Of a DNA stretch of 61,265 nucleotides, positions 1 through 8,969 are shown piece after piece. This stretch comes from Hydrogenophaga sp. (lineage in GTDB: Bacteria > Pseudomonadota > Gammaproteobacteria > Burkholderiales > Burkholderiaceae_C), in the NCBI RefSeq assembly GCF_018780075.1, contig NZ_JADMKB010000054.1, positions 1 to 61,265 on the forward strand, in the 5' to 3' direction. How positions within the stretch are numbered: the first letter of the stretch is position 1; each line of letters begins with the position of its first letter. The notes below the pieces were generated by a model that saw only the letters and a program-made list of their open reading frames with translations, was not told the DNA's origin and made no database searches. The translations under genes were made by a program, and so were the position numbers.

Positions 1-796
1 TCTCGTCCCAGACCACGCGGCCGATCATGATGTTCTCCGGCCCGCCGAGCAGCGAAGGGATCACGAACTCGCCCACGGCGGGGATGAACACCAGCATGAA
101 GCCCGCGACGATGCCGGCCTTGGACAACGGCACCGTCACCAGCCAGAAGGCCTTGAAGGGCGAGGTGCCCAGGTCGTAGGCCGCTTCGAGCAGGCGGAAG
201 TCCATCTTCACCAGGTTGGCGTAGAGCGGCAGGATCATGAAGGGCAGGTACACGTAGGTCATGCCCACCAGCATGGACACGTTGGTGTAGAGCATCTGGA
301 TCGGTTCATTGATGATGCCGATGCCCATGAGCAGCTGGTTGATGACGCCCTGATCCGCCAGGATGCCCTTCCACGCGTAGACGCGCAGCAGGAACGAGGT
401 CCAGAACGGCAGCATCACCATCATCAGCAGCGCCGGGCGCACGCTGGCCGGCGAACGCGCGATGAAGTAGGCGAACGGGTAGCCGACCACCAGGCACAGC
501 ACGGCGGTCCACAGCGCGTACCAGATCGAGCGCAGGTAGGCCTCGATGTAGATGGTCTTGAACAGCTCGCCGCCTTCCGCGTCGCGGAAGATGGTCCAGT
601 AGTTCTCGTACTTCAGGCTCAGGATGCCCGTCACCGGGTCCCAGATCGGCTTGAACGGGTTGATGCTCTCGCCCTGGTCCACGAAGCTGATGTACAGCAG
701 GATCAGGAACGGCAGCAGGAAAAAGACAAACAGCCAGACGTAGGGCACGCCGATGACGAAGCGCTTGCCGGGCATGGGAAGCGATGAAGTGGCCAT
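1..796 (-). CDS. potH: Polyamine ABC transporter permease, partial
   Basis: Inner-membrane permease subunit of a putrescine/spermidine importer. The gene runs leftward off the window edge, so about 265 residues of the N-terminal part are visible. It starts at an ATG (796-794) preceded by GGAGG six bases upstream. The translation begins with a short cytoplasmic stretch and a first hydrophobic helix (about residues 14-31), followed by several more. Near the visible end lies the EAA loop (EAAYDLGTSPFKAFW) that docks onto the ATPase, as in PotB/PotH proteins. It follows potG and potF in the same direction, so it belongs to the same importer; the second permease (potI) should lie just outside. The 140-bp gap to potG is filled by a dispersed repeat. 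PotH rather than PotB is preferred because the binding protein is PotF-like. Confidence 0.9.
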   Translation of the reverse strand, partial: MATSSLPMPGKRFVIGVPYVWLFVFFLLPFLILLYISFVDQGESINPFKPIWDPVTGILSLKYENYWTIFRDAEGGELFKTIYIEAYLRSIWYALWTAVLCLVVGYPFAYFIARSPASVRPALLMMVMLPFWTSFLLRVYAWKGILADQGVINQLLMGIGIINEPIQMLYTNVSMLVGMTYVYLPFMILPLYANLVKMDFRLLEAAYDLGTSPFKAFWLVTVPLSKAGIVAGFMLVFIPAVGEFVIPSLLGGPENIMIGRVVWDE

Positions 797-846
797 CAAG
801 AACCTCCAGAAACTACAAACCTAGGAGAGCAAGGCATCCGAACCCA

Positions 847-923
847 GAACGCCGCGGAACCGGCTTTGCCGGGCCGCCAGCGTTGCCCCCCTCCGGGGGG
901 TGACGCGAAGCGGCGCGGGGGGA
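847..923 (-). repeat. Dispersed GC-rich repeat, copy A
   Basis: Begins with CGGAACCGGCTTTGCCGGGC, then a C-run/G-run palindrome, and ends in GCGGCGCGGGGGG. The same modules recur at about twelve other places in the window. This copy sits between potG and potH, inside the presumed transcript. Minus means orientation opposite to copies C, E, F, H and I. Confidence 0.85.
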
Positions 924-935
924 GACTGACAGCTA

Positions 936-2039
936 TCAGTCCCTCAAGACCACCGCCGCGTTGTCGTCCCACCAGAAATACACGTCGTCTTCCCAGGTGA
1001 TGTCCGACAGGTCCTGGCGCGTGGTGTTGGCTTCGGTGACGCGCACCTTGGAGCCGTCGCCGGCCTTGAGGATGTAGGTGGTGTAGGAGCCCAGGTAGCC
1101 GATCTCTTTCACCTTGCCCTGGAACAGGTTGAACGACGCGCGCTCGGGCCGGGTCTTGCTGATCTCGATCTTCTCGGGCCGCACGGCGATCGACACCGGC
1201 ATGTTCAGCGTGCCGCTCACGCCATGGCCCACGTGCACCTCGCCGATGGCGGTGGTGGCCGCGCAGCGGTCGGGCTCGTCCACCGTGAGCTTGCCGGCAA
1301 ACAGGTTCACGTTGCCGATGAAGTCGGCCACGAACTTGTTGCGCGGGTGCTCGTAGATTTCTTCGGGCGTGCCCACCTGCAGCACGCGGCCCTTGCTCAT
1401 GATGGCGATGCGGCTGGCCATGGTCATGGCCTCTTCCTGGTCGTGCGTCACCATCACCACGGTCACGCCCACCTTCTCGATGATGTTGACCAGCTCGAAC
1501 TGGGTCTGCTCGCGCAGCTTCTTGTCCAGCGCGCCCAGAGGCTCGTCGAGCAGCAGCAGCTTGGGCCGCTTGGCCAGGCTGCGCGCCAGCGCCACGCGCT
1601 GCTGCTGCCCGCCCGAGAGCTGGTGCGGCTTGCGCTGGGCGTAGGGCGTGAGCTGCACCAGGCCCAGCATCTCGTCGGTGCGCTGCTGCACCTCGGCCTT
1701 GGGCAGGCCTTCGCGCTTGAGGCCAAAGGCCACGTTCTCCCAGATGTTGAGGTGGGGAAACAGGGCGTAGGACTGGAACATCATGTTGACCGGTCGCTCG
1801 TAGGGCGGCATGGCCGCGACGTCCTGACCGCCGAGCAGGATGCGCCCCGAGGTCGGCTTCTCGAAGCCGGCGAGCATGCGCAACAGCGTGGACTTGCCAC
1901 AGCCCGAGCTGCCCAGCAGGGCAAAGATCTCGCCCTTGCCGATGGAAAGCGACACCTCGTCCACGGCCACCGCCTCGTCGAAGCGCTTGACCAGTTTCTC
2001 GGTGACCAGATAACCCGTCTGGGTGCCCGTCTCAGCCAT
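936..2039 (-). CDS. potG: Polyamine ABC transporter ATP-binding protein
   Basis: Cytoplasmic ATPase that powers the PotFGHI putrescine importer. The 367-residue length fits PotG/PotA. Walker A is GSSGCGKST at residues 43-51, followed by the Q-loop (MMFQSYALFPHL), the ABC signature LSGGQQQRVALARSL, Walker B LLLLDEP and the switch histidine in VMVTHDQEE. The C-terminal ~110 residues form the TOBE-type domain (VRPEKIEI, GYLGSYTTY) seen in spermidine/putrescine ATPases. It lies between potF and potH, but a strong intrinsic terminator separates it from potF, so it is probably transcribed at a lower level than the binding protein. Family assignment is firm; PotG versus PotA is judged from context. 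Confidence 0.95.
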   Translation of the reverse strand: MAETGTQTGYLVTEKLVKRFDEAVAVDEVSLSIGKGEIFALLGSSGCGKSTLLRMLAGFEKPTSGRILLGGQDVAAMPPYERPVNMMFQSYALFPHLNIWENVAFGLKREGLPKAEVQQRTDEMLGLVQLTPYAQRKPHQLSGGQQQRVALARSLAKRPKLLLLDEPLGALDKKLREQTQFELVNIIEKVGVTVVMVTHDQEEAMTMASRIAIMSKGRVLQVGTPEEIYEHPRNKFVADFIGNVNLFAGKLTVDEPDRCAATTAIGEVHVGHGVSGTLNMPVSIAVRPEKIEISKTRPERASFNLFQGKVKEIGYLGSYTTYILKAGDGSKVRVTEANTTRQDLSDITWEDDVYFWWDDNAAVVLRD

Positions 2040-2071
2040 GTTCAGTCCTTGTTGTTGTGATGTACAGATAA

Positions 2072-2109
2072 GAAAAAGGGCTGTTCATACGGTGTGTACG
2101 AACAGCCCT
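2072..2109 (-). terminator. Intra-operon terminator between potF and potG
   Basis: On the minus strand a perfect 10-bp stem (AGGGCTGTTC / GAACAGCCCT) with a 13-nt loop is followed directly by a run of T. It lies downstream of the potF stop and upstream of potG. This fits the common pattern in which read-through past a terminator keeps ATPase and permease levels below that of the binding protein. Confidence 0.85.
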
Positions 2110-2137
2110 GGATCAGGTCTGGTGAAAACCGGAACGC

Positions 2138-3316
2138 TTACTTGCCCTTCTTGAAGCTGTTGTAGGCGTTGGCCATGGCTTCACGCGCTTCGTTGGTGAA
2201 GCTGCTCGGCGGGATCATCTTGGCGAAGTAGTCGGACTCCACAAAGATGGTCTTGTTGCCGGCGATCTCGGGGTTGATCTTGTCCATGGCGGCCTTGTTG
2301 CCGGTCGGGTAGCTCATCTCGTTGGCCATGGCCGCGGCGTTCTCCGGGCGCAGGTAGAAGTCGATGAAGGCCATCGCGTTGTTCGGGTGCTTGGCGTCCT
2401 TGGTCACGGCCATGGTGTCAAAGAAGATCAGCGCGCCGGTGCTCGGCAGCAGGGCTTCGATCACGTCCTTGGAGCCGTTTTCCTTGGCGCGGCCGGCGGC
2501 GATGTTCACGTCGCCCGACCAGCCGATCGCCACGCAGGCCTTGCCGCCCGCGATGTCGTCGATCATGGTCGAGCTGAACAGGCGCACGTCCTTGCGCACC
2601 TTGGCCAGCATCTCGCCGGCGGGCTTGTAGTCGGCCGGGTCGTTGGAGTAGGCGTCCTTGCCGATGTAGTGCAGCGCCACCGGGATGATCTCGGTGGGCG
2701 AGTCCAGGTAGGCGATGCCGCAGGACTTGAGCTTGCTCGTGTACTCGGGCTTGAACACCAGGTCCCAGGCGTTCTCGGGCATGGGCATGCCGCCCAGCGC
2801 CTTCTCGACCTTGGTCTTGTTGATGCCCACGGTGGTGAAGCCCCAGGCCCAGGGAATCAGGTGCTTGTTCTCGGGATCGGCCTTGACCAGCGTGGCCATG
2901 ATGGCCGGGTCCATGTTGGCCAGGTTCGGGATCTGGTCCTTCTTCAGCGGCTGCAGCAGACCGCCTTCGATCTGACCCTTGGCGAACACGGTGCCGGGCA
3001 CCACGATGTCGTAACCGGTGTTGCCCGCCACCAGCTTGGCGTGCAGGGCTTCGTTGGTCTCGAAGGTGTCGTAGTTGACCTTGACGCCGGACTCTTTCTC
3101 GAAGGCGGCGATCATGCCTTCGGGCACGTAGTCGGGCCAGTTGTAGATGTTGAGGACCTTCTCGTCGTCGTACACCGGGCCGGCGGGCGCAGCCGGGGCC
3201 GCGGGCGCTGCAGCGACCGGTTCGGCCGGGGCCGCTGCCGGCGCCGGCTCTTCTTTCTTACCGCAGGCAGCGAGCAGGATCGCCGAGATGGCCAGGGCCA
3301 GAACTTGTTTCTTCAT
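2138..3316 (-). CDS. potF: Putrescine-binding lipoprotein of ABC importer
   Basis: Extracytoplasmic polyamine-binding protein that delivers putrescine to the permease. The start at 3316 gives 392 residues and a clean lipoprotein signal (MKKQVLALAISAILLAACG, lipobox LAAC); an upstream in-frame start at 3397 would bury that signal and is rejected. After a Pro/Ala-rich linker (about residues 25-48) the mature domain starts with VLNIYNWPDYVPEG, the hallmark of PotD/PotF proteins, and continues with DIVVPG and AIGWSGD. An AGGAG sits 11 bases before the ATG. The gene lies 150 bp downstream of spuC and is followed by a terminator. Lipid anchoring differs from the free periplasmic E. coli protein. 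Confidence 0.95.
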   Translation of the reverse strand: MKKQVLALAISAILLAACGKKEEPAPAAAPAEPVAAAPAAPAAPAGPVYDDEKVLNIYNWPDYVPEGMIAAFEKESGVKVNYDTFETNEALHAKLVAGNTGYDIVVPGTVFAKGQIEGGLLQPLKKDQIPNLANMDPAIMATLVKADPENKHLIPWAWGFTTVGINKTKVEKALGGMPMPENAWDLVFKPEYTSKLKSCGIAYLDSPTEIIPVALHYIGKDAYSNDPADYKPAGEMLAKVRKDVRLFSSTMIDDIAGGKACVAIGWSGDVNIAAGRAKENGSKDVIEALLPSTGALIFFDTMAVTKDAKHPNNAMAFIDFYLRPENAAAMANEMSYPTGNKAAMDKINPEIAGNKTIFVESDYFAKMIPPSSFTNEAREAMANAYNSFKKGK

Positions 3317-3472
3317 GGTGAGGAACGCTCCTGAAAACGGGATGAAACCCGACGGTTGATACAAACACACCGGCTGCGCTGCACGCCCTACCGGCAAGCA
3401 ATTTGCAGACCAACTTTATCCCCAGTTTGGGGCAGCGAAACACTGTAACAAAGAATCGGGCCTCGGCAAGCG

Positions 3473-4912
3473 TCAGGCCAGCTGACCGGCGCTGCGCAGG
3501 TCGTCCAGCGTGGCGTCCAGGCACTGGCGGATCAGCACCATCATCTCGTCGATCTGGGCGCGCGTCATCACCAGCGGCGGCGCGATGATCATGCGGTCGC
3601 CCACGGCGCGCATGATCAGCCCGTTCTTGAAGCAGTGGCCGCGGCAGATCATGCCCACCGACAGGTCCGGGTCGAACATCTGCCGCGTCGCCTGGTTCTT
3701 CACCAGCACCAGGCCGGCCACGAAGCCGCAGGTCTCGGCGTCGCCCACCAGCGGGTGCTGTTTCAGCTCGGCGAAGCGCTCGGCCAGGTAAGGGCCGATG
3801 TCGTCCTTCACCCGGCCCACCAGGTTCTCGCGCTCCATCAGCTCCAGGTTGGCCAGCGCCACCGCGCAGGCCACCGGGTGGCCGCTGTAGGTGTAGCCGT
3901 GGTTGAACTCACCGCCCTGCTCGATCAGCACCTTGGCCACGCGGTCGCCCACCATCACGCCGCCGAGCGGGATGTAGCCACTCGTCACGCCCTTGGCGAA
4001 GGTCACGAGGTCGGGACGGTAGCCGAACTTTTCGTAGGCAAACCAGTGGCCCAGGCGGCCGAAGGCGCAGATCACCTCGTCGGAAATCAGCAGGATGCCG
4101 TACTGGTCGACGATGCGCTGGATCTCGGGCCAGTAGGTCTCGGGCGGGATGATCACGCCGCCCGCGCCCTGCACCGGCTCGGCAATGAAGGCGGCCACCT
4201 TGTCCGCACCCACTTCGAGAATCTTGGCTTCCAGCCAGCCCGCCGCGCGGCGGCCGAAGTCGGCCCGGCTTTCGCCCGGCAGCGCGTTGTCCCAGAAGTG
4301 CGGCTGCTCGATGTGCGTGATGTTCGGGATCGGCAGGTCGCCCTGCGCGTGCATGCCGCTCATGCCGCCGAGCGAGGCGCCGGCCATGGTGCTGCCGTGG
4401 TAGGCGTTGTTGCGGCTGATGATCACCTTGCGCTGCGGCTGGCCCAGCAGGTCCCAGTAGCGGCGCACCATGCGCACGTTGGTGTCGTTGCTCTCCGAGC
4501 CGCTGCTGCAGAAGAACACGTGCTCGAAGCTGCGCCCGCCGACCTTGGGCGCGAGGGCCGCCAGCTTGGTGGCCAGCTGCACCGCCGGCACGTTGGTGGT
4601 CTGGAAGAAGCTGTTGTAGAACGGCAGTGTCATCATCTGCTGGTAGGCGGCGTCGGCCAACTCCTTGCGGCCATAGCCCGCGTTGACGCACCACAGCCCG
4701 CTCATGCCGTCGAGGATCTTGTGGCCCTCGGAATCCCACACGTAGATGTTGTCGGCGCGCGTGATCACGCGCGAGCCGCGCGTGGCCAGGTCGCCGTGGT
4801 CGGTGAACGGGTGCAGGTAGTGCGCGCTGTCCAGCGCCTGGATGGCTTTCGTGTCCTGCTGCTCGGCGCGGCGGACCAGGGCGGGGGGGGCAATGAGGGT
4901 GGAAGTGTTCAT
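3473..4912 (-). CDS. spuC: Putrescine/omega-amino acid:pyruvate aminotransferase
   Basis: PLP-dependent class-III aminotransferase of about 479 residues, cytoplasmic. SpuC-type enzymes transfer an amino group from putrescine or a related diamine to pyruvate, yielding 4-aminobutanal, the non-glutamylated route of putrescine breakdown. Visible motifs are the phosphate-binding CSSGSESNDTN (about 135-145), DEV with the cofactor-contacting Asp (about 278), and the Schiff-base lysine in TFAKGVTSG (K307). ATG at 4912 is chosen; a GTG one codon earlier is possible, and neither has a strong ribosome site. The gene lies between puuA and potF in the polyamine operon. Exact substrate (putrescine versus beta-alanine or other omega-amines) cannot be read from sequence. 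Confidence 0.88.
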   Translation of the reverse strand: MNTSTLIAPPALVRRAEQQDTKAIQALDSAHYLHPFTDHGDLATRGSRVITRADNIYVWDSEGHKILDGMSGLWCVNAGYGRKELADAAYQQMMTLPFYNSFFQTTNVPAVQLATKLAALAPKVGGRSFEHVFFCSSGSESNDTNVRMVRRYWDLLGQPQRKVIISRNNAYHGSTMAGASLGGMSGMHAQGDLPIPNITHIEQPHFWDNALPGESRADFGRRAAGWLEAKILEVGADKVAAFIAEPVQGAGGVIIPPETYWPEIQRIVDQYGILLISDEVICAFGRLGHWFAYEKFGYRPDLVTFAKGVTSGYIPLGGVMVGDRVAKVLIEQGGEFNHGYTYSGHPVACAVALANLELMERENLVGRVKDDIGPYLAERFAELKQHPLVGDAETCGFVAGLVLVKNQATRQMFDPDLSVGMICRGHCFKNGLIMRAVGDRMIIAPPLVMTRAQIDEMMVLIRQCLDATLDDLRSAGQLA

Positions 4913-4942
4913 CACAGTCTCACGAACGAAGGGTTTGATTCG

Positions 4943-5018
4943 AGAACGCCGCGGAACCGGCTTTGCCGGGCCGCCAGCGTTGCCCCCTGGGGGGTGACGC
5001 CGCAGGCGGCGCGGGGGG
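4943..5018 (-). repeat. Dispersed GC-rich repeat, copy B
   Basis: Nearly identical to copy A for its first 38 bp, then CCCCCTGGGGGGTGACGCCG and GGCGGCGCGGGGGG. It abuts the last base of the puuA stop codon, placing it between puuA and spuC in the operon. Confidence 0.85.
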
Positions 5019-6386
5019 TTACACGTGTAATAGCAGGTGCTCGCGTTCCCAAGGCGAAATCACCTTCATGAACTCGTCGAACTCCAGCTCCTTGATCTCG
5101 GTGTAGATGGTGATGAATTCCTTGCCCAGCACATCGTGCAGGTCGGTCTCGCGGCGCAGCCAGTCCAGCGCTTCGCCCAGGCTGCGCGGCAGCGCATAGG
5201 GCGAGAGGTAGGCGTCGCCCTTCATCTCGGGCTTGGGCTTGATCTTGTTCTTCAGGCCCAGGTAGCCGCAGGCCAGCGTCATCGCCATCGCCACATAGGG
5301 GTTGGCGTCGGCACCGATCACGCGGTTCTCCACGCGGCGCGCCTCGGGGCTGGAGATTGGCGAGCGGATGCCCACCGTGCGGTTGTCGTGGCCCCACTCG
5401 ATGTTGATGGGTGCCGCGGTGTGGCGCGAGAGGCGGCGGTAGCTGTTCACGTACGGCGCCACCAGCACCATGGCGGCCGGGATGTAGCGCTGCAGGCCGC
5501 CGATGTAGTGGTAGAACGATTCGGAGGGCGTGCCGTCCTCGTTGCTGAAGATGTTCTTGCCGGTGGCCTTGCTCAGGATGCTCTGGTGCACATGCATCGC
5601 CGAGCCCGGCTCGCCGGCGATCGGCTTGGCCATGAAGGTGGCGTACATGTCGTGGCGCAGCGCGGACTCGCGCACCGTGCGCTTGAAGAAGAACACCTCG
5701 TCGGCCAGGCCCAGCGGGTGGGCGTGGAAGAAGTTGATCTCCATCTGCCCCGCGCCGGCCTCGTGGATCAGCGTGTCCACGTTGAGCTTCATCTTGTCGC
5801 AGTAGTCGTAGATCTCTTCGAACAGCGGGTCGAACTCGTTCACCGCGTCAATCGAATAAGCCTGGCGCGAGGTCTCGGCCCGGCCGCTGCGGCCGATCGG
5901 TGGCTTCAGCAGCGTGTTCGGGTCGGTGTTGCGCGCGGTCAGGTAGAACTCCAGCTCGGGGGCGACCACCGGGTCCCAGCCCTCGGCGGCGTAGAGGTCG
6001 CAGATCTTGCGCAACACGCTGCGCGGCGCGAACGGCACGAGCTTGCCTTCGTGGTCGAAACAGTCGTGGATCACCTGCGCGGTCGGGTCGGTGGCCCAGG
6101 GCACGATGCGCACCGTGCTCGGGTCCGGGCGCAGCTGCATGTCCTTGTCGGTCGGGTCCACCACGTCGTAGTACGGCCCGCTCTCGGGAAACTCCCCCGT
6201 CACCCCCATGCCCACGATGGCCTGCGGCAGGCGCATGCCGCGGTCTTCGGTGAACTTCTCGCGCGGCAGGATCTTGCCGCGCGCCACCCCGGTCAGGTCG
6301 GGCACCAGGCACTCGACCTCGGTCACGCGGTGCTGGTTGAGCCAGTTTTCGAGGTCGTTGAAGGTTTGAACGGTGGGGGCTGTCAT
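5019..6386 (-). CDS. puuA: Gamma-glutamylputrescine synthetase (glutamine synthetase family)
   Basis: Cytoplasmic ligase of the glutamine synthetase superfamily, 455 residues. In the Puu pathway it joins glutamate to putrescine with ATP, protecting the aldehyde formed later. Seen are the N-terminal beta-grasp region (VECLVPDLTGVARGK), the metal/ATP motif ELEFYL (about 143-148), EAGAGQMEINF (about 209-219), GSAMHVHQS (about 262-270) and the arginine-rich active-site stretch NRTVGIRSP. It lacks the adenylylation-site region of true GlnA. Position between puuD and spuC, upstream of potFGH, supports a polyamine substrate. The C terminus SPWEREHLLL is typical, so the adjacent repeat has not truncated it. 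Related GlnA3-type enzymes on other polyamines are an alternative. Confidence 0.9.
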   Translation of the reverse strand: MTAPTVQTFNDLENWLNQHRVTEVECLVPDLTGVARGKILPREKFTEDRGMRLPQAIVGMGVTGEFPESGPYYDVVDPTDKDMQLRPDPSTVRIVPWATDPTAQVIHDCFDHEGKLVPFAPRSVLRKICDLYAAEGWDPVVAPELEFYLTARNTDPNTLLKPPIGRSGRAETSRQAYSIDAVNEFDPLFEEIYDYCDKMKLNVDTLIHEAGAGQMEINFFHAHPLGLADEVFFFKRTVRESALRHDMYATFMAKPIAGEPGSAMHVHQSILSKATGKNIFSNEDGTPSESFYHYIGGLQRYIPAAMVLVAPYVNSYRRLSRHTAAPINIEWGHDNRTVGIRSPISSPEARRVENRVIGADANPYVAMAMTLACGYLGLKNKIKPKPEMKGDAYLSPYALPRSLGEALDWLRRETDLHDVLGKEFITIYTEIKELEFDEFMKVISPWEREHLLLHV

Positions 6387-6430
6387 GTGCCGGTCCTTGT
6401 CTGTCGTTGTGGTTGTCTGTCGGGTCGAAA

Positions 6431-7243
6431 TCAGGCGCCGATGCCCGCGCGGCTGCGCGCCAGGTCGGCCGCCTGCAGCCGCAGGTTCATGCGCTGGCGG
6501 CAGGCGTGGCCGAAGGCGTCAAAGATCGCGGCGTAAAACGGCGTCTCCCAGCAGCGCCATTCGGGGTGGAACTGCACCGCGTAGGCGAAGGTGCGCGCGC
6601 CCTTCACCGCAAAGGCCTCGACCACACCGTCGGGCGCATGGGCCATGGCTTCGAGCCCGCTGGCCAGGCGGTTGATGCCCTGGCCGTGCAGCGAGTTCAC
6701 CAGGGTCTCGGGACCGCCGGCCCAGGTCTCGAACACGCTGCCCGGCGCGAGCCGGATGGCGTGGCGCGGCGCGTACTGCTCGTCAAACGGCGCGGTCTTG
6801 GGCTCTCGGTGGTCCGTCAGGCCCGGGACCTCGTGCACGCGCTGGTGCAGCGTGCCACCCAGCGCCACGTTGATCTCCTGGAAGCCGCGGCACACGCCCA
6901 GCAGCGGCACACCCACGTGCACACAGGCCTTCACCAGCGCCAGCGTGAGCGAGTCGCGCACCGGGTCCAGCGGCAGGCTGGGGTCGGCCACGTCCTCGTC
7001 GAAGTGGGAGGGGTGCACGTTGGACGGCGAGCCGGTCAGCATCACGCCGTCCACCAGGGGCAACAGGTCGGGAATCTGCTCGGCGTCGGCCAGCGGAAAC
7101 ATCACCGGCTGGGCCTGGGCCCCCACCTTGACGGCGCGGGCGTACTTGTCGCCCAGCAGCAGAAACGGCATCTGGTGCCCGTGGTCGCCCATGAGGCGGT
7201 GGTCGGCAGGCAGCCAGACCATGCAGGGCGGCGGCTTGTTCAT
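6431..7243 (-). CDS. puuD: Gamma-glutamyl-GABA hydrolase (class I amidotransferase)
   Basis: Hydrolyses gamma-glutamyl-gamma-aminobutyrate to glutamate and GABA, the last step of the Puu pathway. The 270-residue protein has the peptidase C26 triad: nucleophile C118 in LLGVCRGFQEINV, and H226 with E228 in YAVQFHPEW. The ATG at 7243 has GGAG five bases upstream; in-frame upstream extensions would run through the operator and a repeat and are not credible. It is the first gene of the leftward operon puuD-puuA-spuC-potFGH, with 44 bp to puuA. An operator-like element shared with speB lies 38 bp upstream, and a MocR regulator is divergently transcribed. Confidence 0.92.
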   Translation of the reverse strand: MNKPPPCMVWLPADHRLMGDHGHQMPFLLLGDKYARAVKVGAQAQPVMFPLADAEQIPDLLPLVDGVMLTGSPSNVHPSHFDEDVADPSLPLDPVRDSLTLALVKACVHVGVPLLGVCRGFQEINVALGGTLHQRVHEVPGLTDHREPKTAPFDEQYAPRHAIRLAPGSVFETWAGGPETLVNSLHGQGINRLASGLEAMAHAPDGVVEAFAVKGARTFAYAVQFHPEWRCWETPFYAAIFDAFGHACRQRMNLRLQAADLARSRAGIGA

Positions 7244-7280
7244 GGAATCTCCAATCGCTTCGGCTTGATTGTGGCGAGAC

Positions 7281-7330
7281 AATTGGATCACAATCGGAGC
7301 CAGTTGGCGCCACCTCATGGTGCCAATTAG
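7281..7330 (-). promoter_or_regulatory. Candidate polyamine operator upstream of puuD
   Basis: A 50-bp element read leftward from CTAATTGG to ATCCAATT, holding further TGGC/TTGG boxes; TTGGCGCCA and TGGTGCCAA form a near-palindrome inside it. An equivalent 51-bp element with the same ends lies upstream of speB (13519-13569). Both precede polyamine genes on the same strand. The divergent MocR protein at 7444 is the natural candidate to bind it. Function is inferred. Confidence 0.6.
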
Positions 7331-7334
7331 AGCT

Positions 7335-7413
7335 ACCCCCTGCGCCGCTTCGCGTCTTCCCCCTGGAAGGGGGACCACGCTGGTGGCCCGGCAAAGCCGG
7401 TTCCACGGCGTGC
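7335..7413 (+). repeat. Dispersed GC-rich repeat, copy C
   Basis: CCCCCTGCGCCGCTTCGCG, a C-run/G-run palindrome, then TGGCCCGGCAAAGCCGGTTC. It occupies the divergent puuD / MocR intergenic region immediately beside the operator, between it and the regulator start. Confidence 0.85.
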
Positions 7414-7443
7414 CCGGTCAAAACACCTCATCCTCCAACACAC

Positions 7444-8928
7444 ATGCTGTCTGAGTTTCTACTGACCGAGATGACCCGCCTGGGCGCACACGACGCCCTG
7501 CCGCTGCACCGTCAGCTCTACGAGGCGCTGCGCCGCGCCATGCTGGACGGCAAGCTCGGGGCGGGTGAGCGACTGCCGTCGAGCCGCGACCTCGCGCAGG
7601 ACTTGAACCTCTCGCGCAACACCGTGGTCGCCGCGATCAACCAGCTCAGCGTCGAGGGTTACCTGGAGAGCCGCGTGGGCAGCGGCACCTACGTGAACGA
7701 CAACGTGCCGCGGGTGAACGCCGGCGCCGCCGCGCGGCCCCAAGCGCGCGGTGCGCCGACCCCCGCGCCCGGGCGGCTCTCGGCGCGCGGCCAGGCGCTC
7801 GCCACCACCTTCTGCGCCACCCAGCTGGAAGTGCAGCCCTTCACCCCCGGCATCGCCGACTTCAGCGCCTTCCCGCTCACGCTCTGGCAGCGCCTGCAGA
7901 ACAAACACTGGCGCATGACCTACCCGGACATGCTCGACTACAACGACTCGGGCGGCTACGCGCCGCTGCGCCGCGCCATCGCCGACTACCTGCGCGTGTT
8001 CCGCAGCGTGCAGCTCGACGCGGACCAGGTCATCGTCACCACCGGCACCCAGCAGTCGCTCGAACTCTGCGCCCGCCTGCTCGCCGACCACGGCGACACC
8101 GTGTGGGTCGAAGACCCGGCCTACTGGGGCGCGGCCAAGGCCTTCATGGCCACGGGCCTGTCCATCCACCCGGTGCCGGTGGACGACGAAGGCATCCACC
8201 CCGGCGCGGCCGACAACGCCCACCCGCCCCGGCTGATCTACCTCACGCCCTCGCACCAGTACCCCACCGGCGCGGTCATGAGCCTGGCGCGGCGCCACCA
8301 GCTGCTCTCCACCGCGCGCGCCCACGGCGCCTGGGTGCTGGAAGACGACTACGACAGCGAGTACCGCTTCTCCGGCCCGCCCATCAGCAGCCTGGAGGGG
8401 CTCGACGTGGACGGCCGCGTGCTCTACATGGGCACCTTCTCCAAGGTGCTCTACCCCGGCATCAAGCTCGGTTACCTCATCGTGCCCAAACCGCTGGTGG
8501 TCGCCTTCAAACAGGCCCACTACGACCTCAACCGCCCGGGCCAGATGCCGCTGCAGGCCGCGCTGGCCGAGTTCATCGAGATGGGCCACTTCAGCAGCGC
8601 GCTGCGCCGCGCCCGGCAGAGCTACGGCGAGCGCCGCGCCGCGCTGCTCGAAGCGCTCAAACCCGTGCTGACGCAGGACACCTTCATCAGCGGCGCCGAA
8701 CAGGGCCTGCACCTCTGCCTGCGCCTGCCCGCGCAGGTGGACGACCAGGCCCTCGCCCAGCGCATCGCCCAGCAAGGCCTCACCGTGCGCCCGCTCTCGG
8801 CCTACTGCCTGGCGCGCCACGACCTCAAGGGACTGGTGATCGGCTACGGCTACGCGCCGCTGAGCGAGATCCAGCGCTGCGGGCCGGTGCTGGCGGCGGC
8901 GGTGCGGCAGATCGGCCCCCCCCGCTGA
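7444..8928 (+). CDS. MocR/PdxR-type transcriptional regulator
   Basis: Cytoplasmic regulator of 494 residues: an N-terminal GntR-type winged helix (about 14-82; LPLHRQLYEALRRAML, LPSSRDLAQDLNLSRNTV) fused by a Pro/Ala linker to a fold-type-I aminotransferase domain (about 130-490). The domain keeps the PLP lysine K334 in GTFSKVLYPG, so PLP or a PLP-amine adduct is the probable signal. Such proteins often control amine and GABA catabolism from a divergent position. The gene faces the puuD operon, with the shared operator and repeat C between them. Target and ligand are inferred from location; the family is certain. Confidence 0.93.
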   Translation: MLSEFLLTEMTRLGAHDALPLHRQLYEALRRAMLDGKLGAGERLPSSRDLAQDLNLSRNTVVAAINQLSVEGYLESRVGSGTYVNDNVPRVNAGAAARPQARGAPTPAPGRLSARGQALATTFCATQLEVQPFTPGIADFSAFPLTLWQRLQNKHWRMTYPDMLDYNDSGGYAPLRRAIADYLRVFRSVQLDADQVIVTTGTQQSLELCARLLADHGDTVWVEDPAYWGAAKAFMATGLSIHPVPVDDEGIHPGAADNAHPPRLIYLTPSHQYPTGAVMSLARRHQLLSTARAHGAWVLEDDYDSEYRFSGPPISSLEGLDVDGRVLYMGTFSKVLYPGIKLGYLIVPKPLVVAFKQAHYDLNRPGQMPLQAALAEFIEMGHFSSALRRARQSYGERRAALLEALKPVLTQDTFISGAEQGLHLCLRLPAQVDDQALAQRIAQQGLTVRPLSAYCLARHDLKGLVIGYGYAPLSEIQRCGPVLAAAVRQIGPPR

Positions 8929-8969
8929 ACCCGGGTTGGCCCCCATTTCAATCCACAGAAGGCAGCCCC

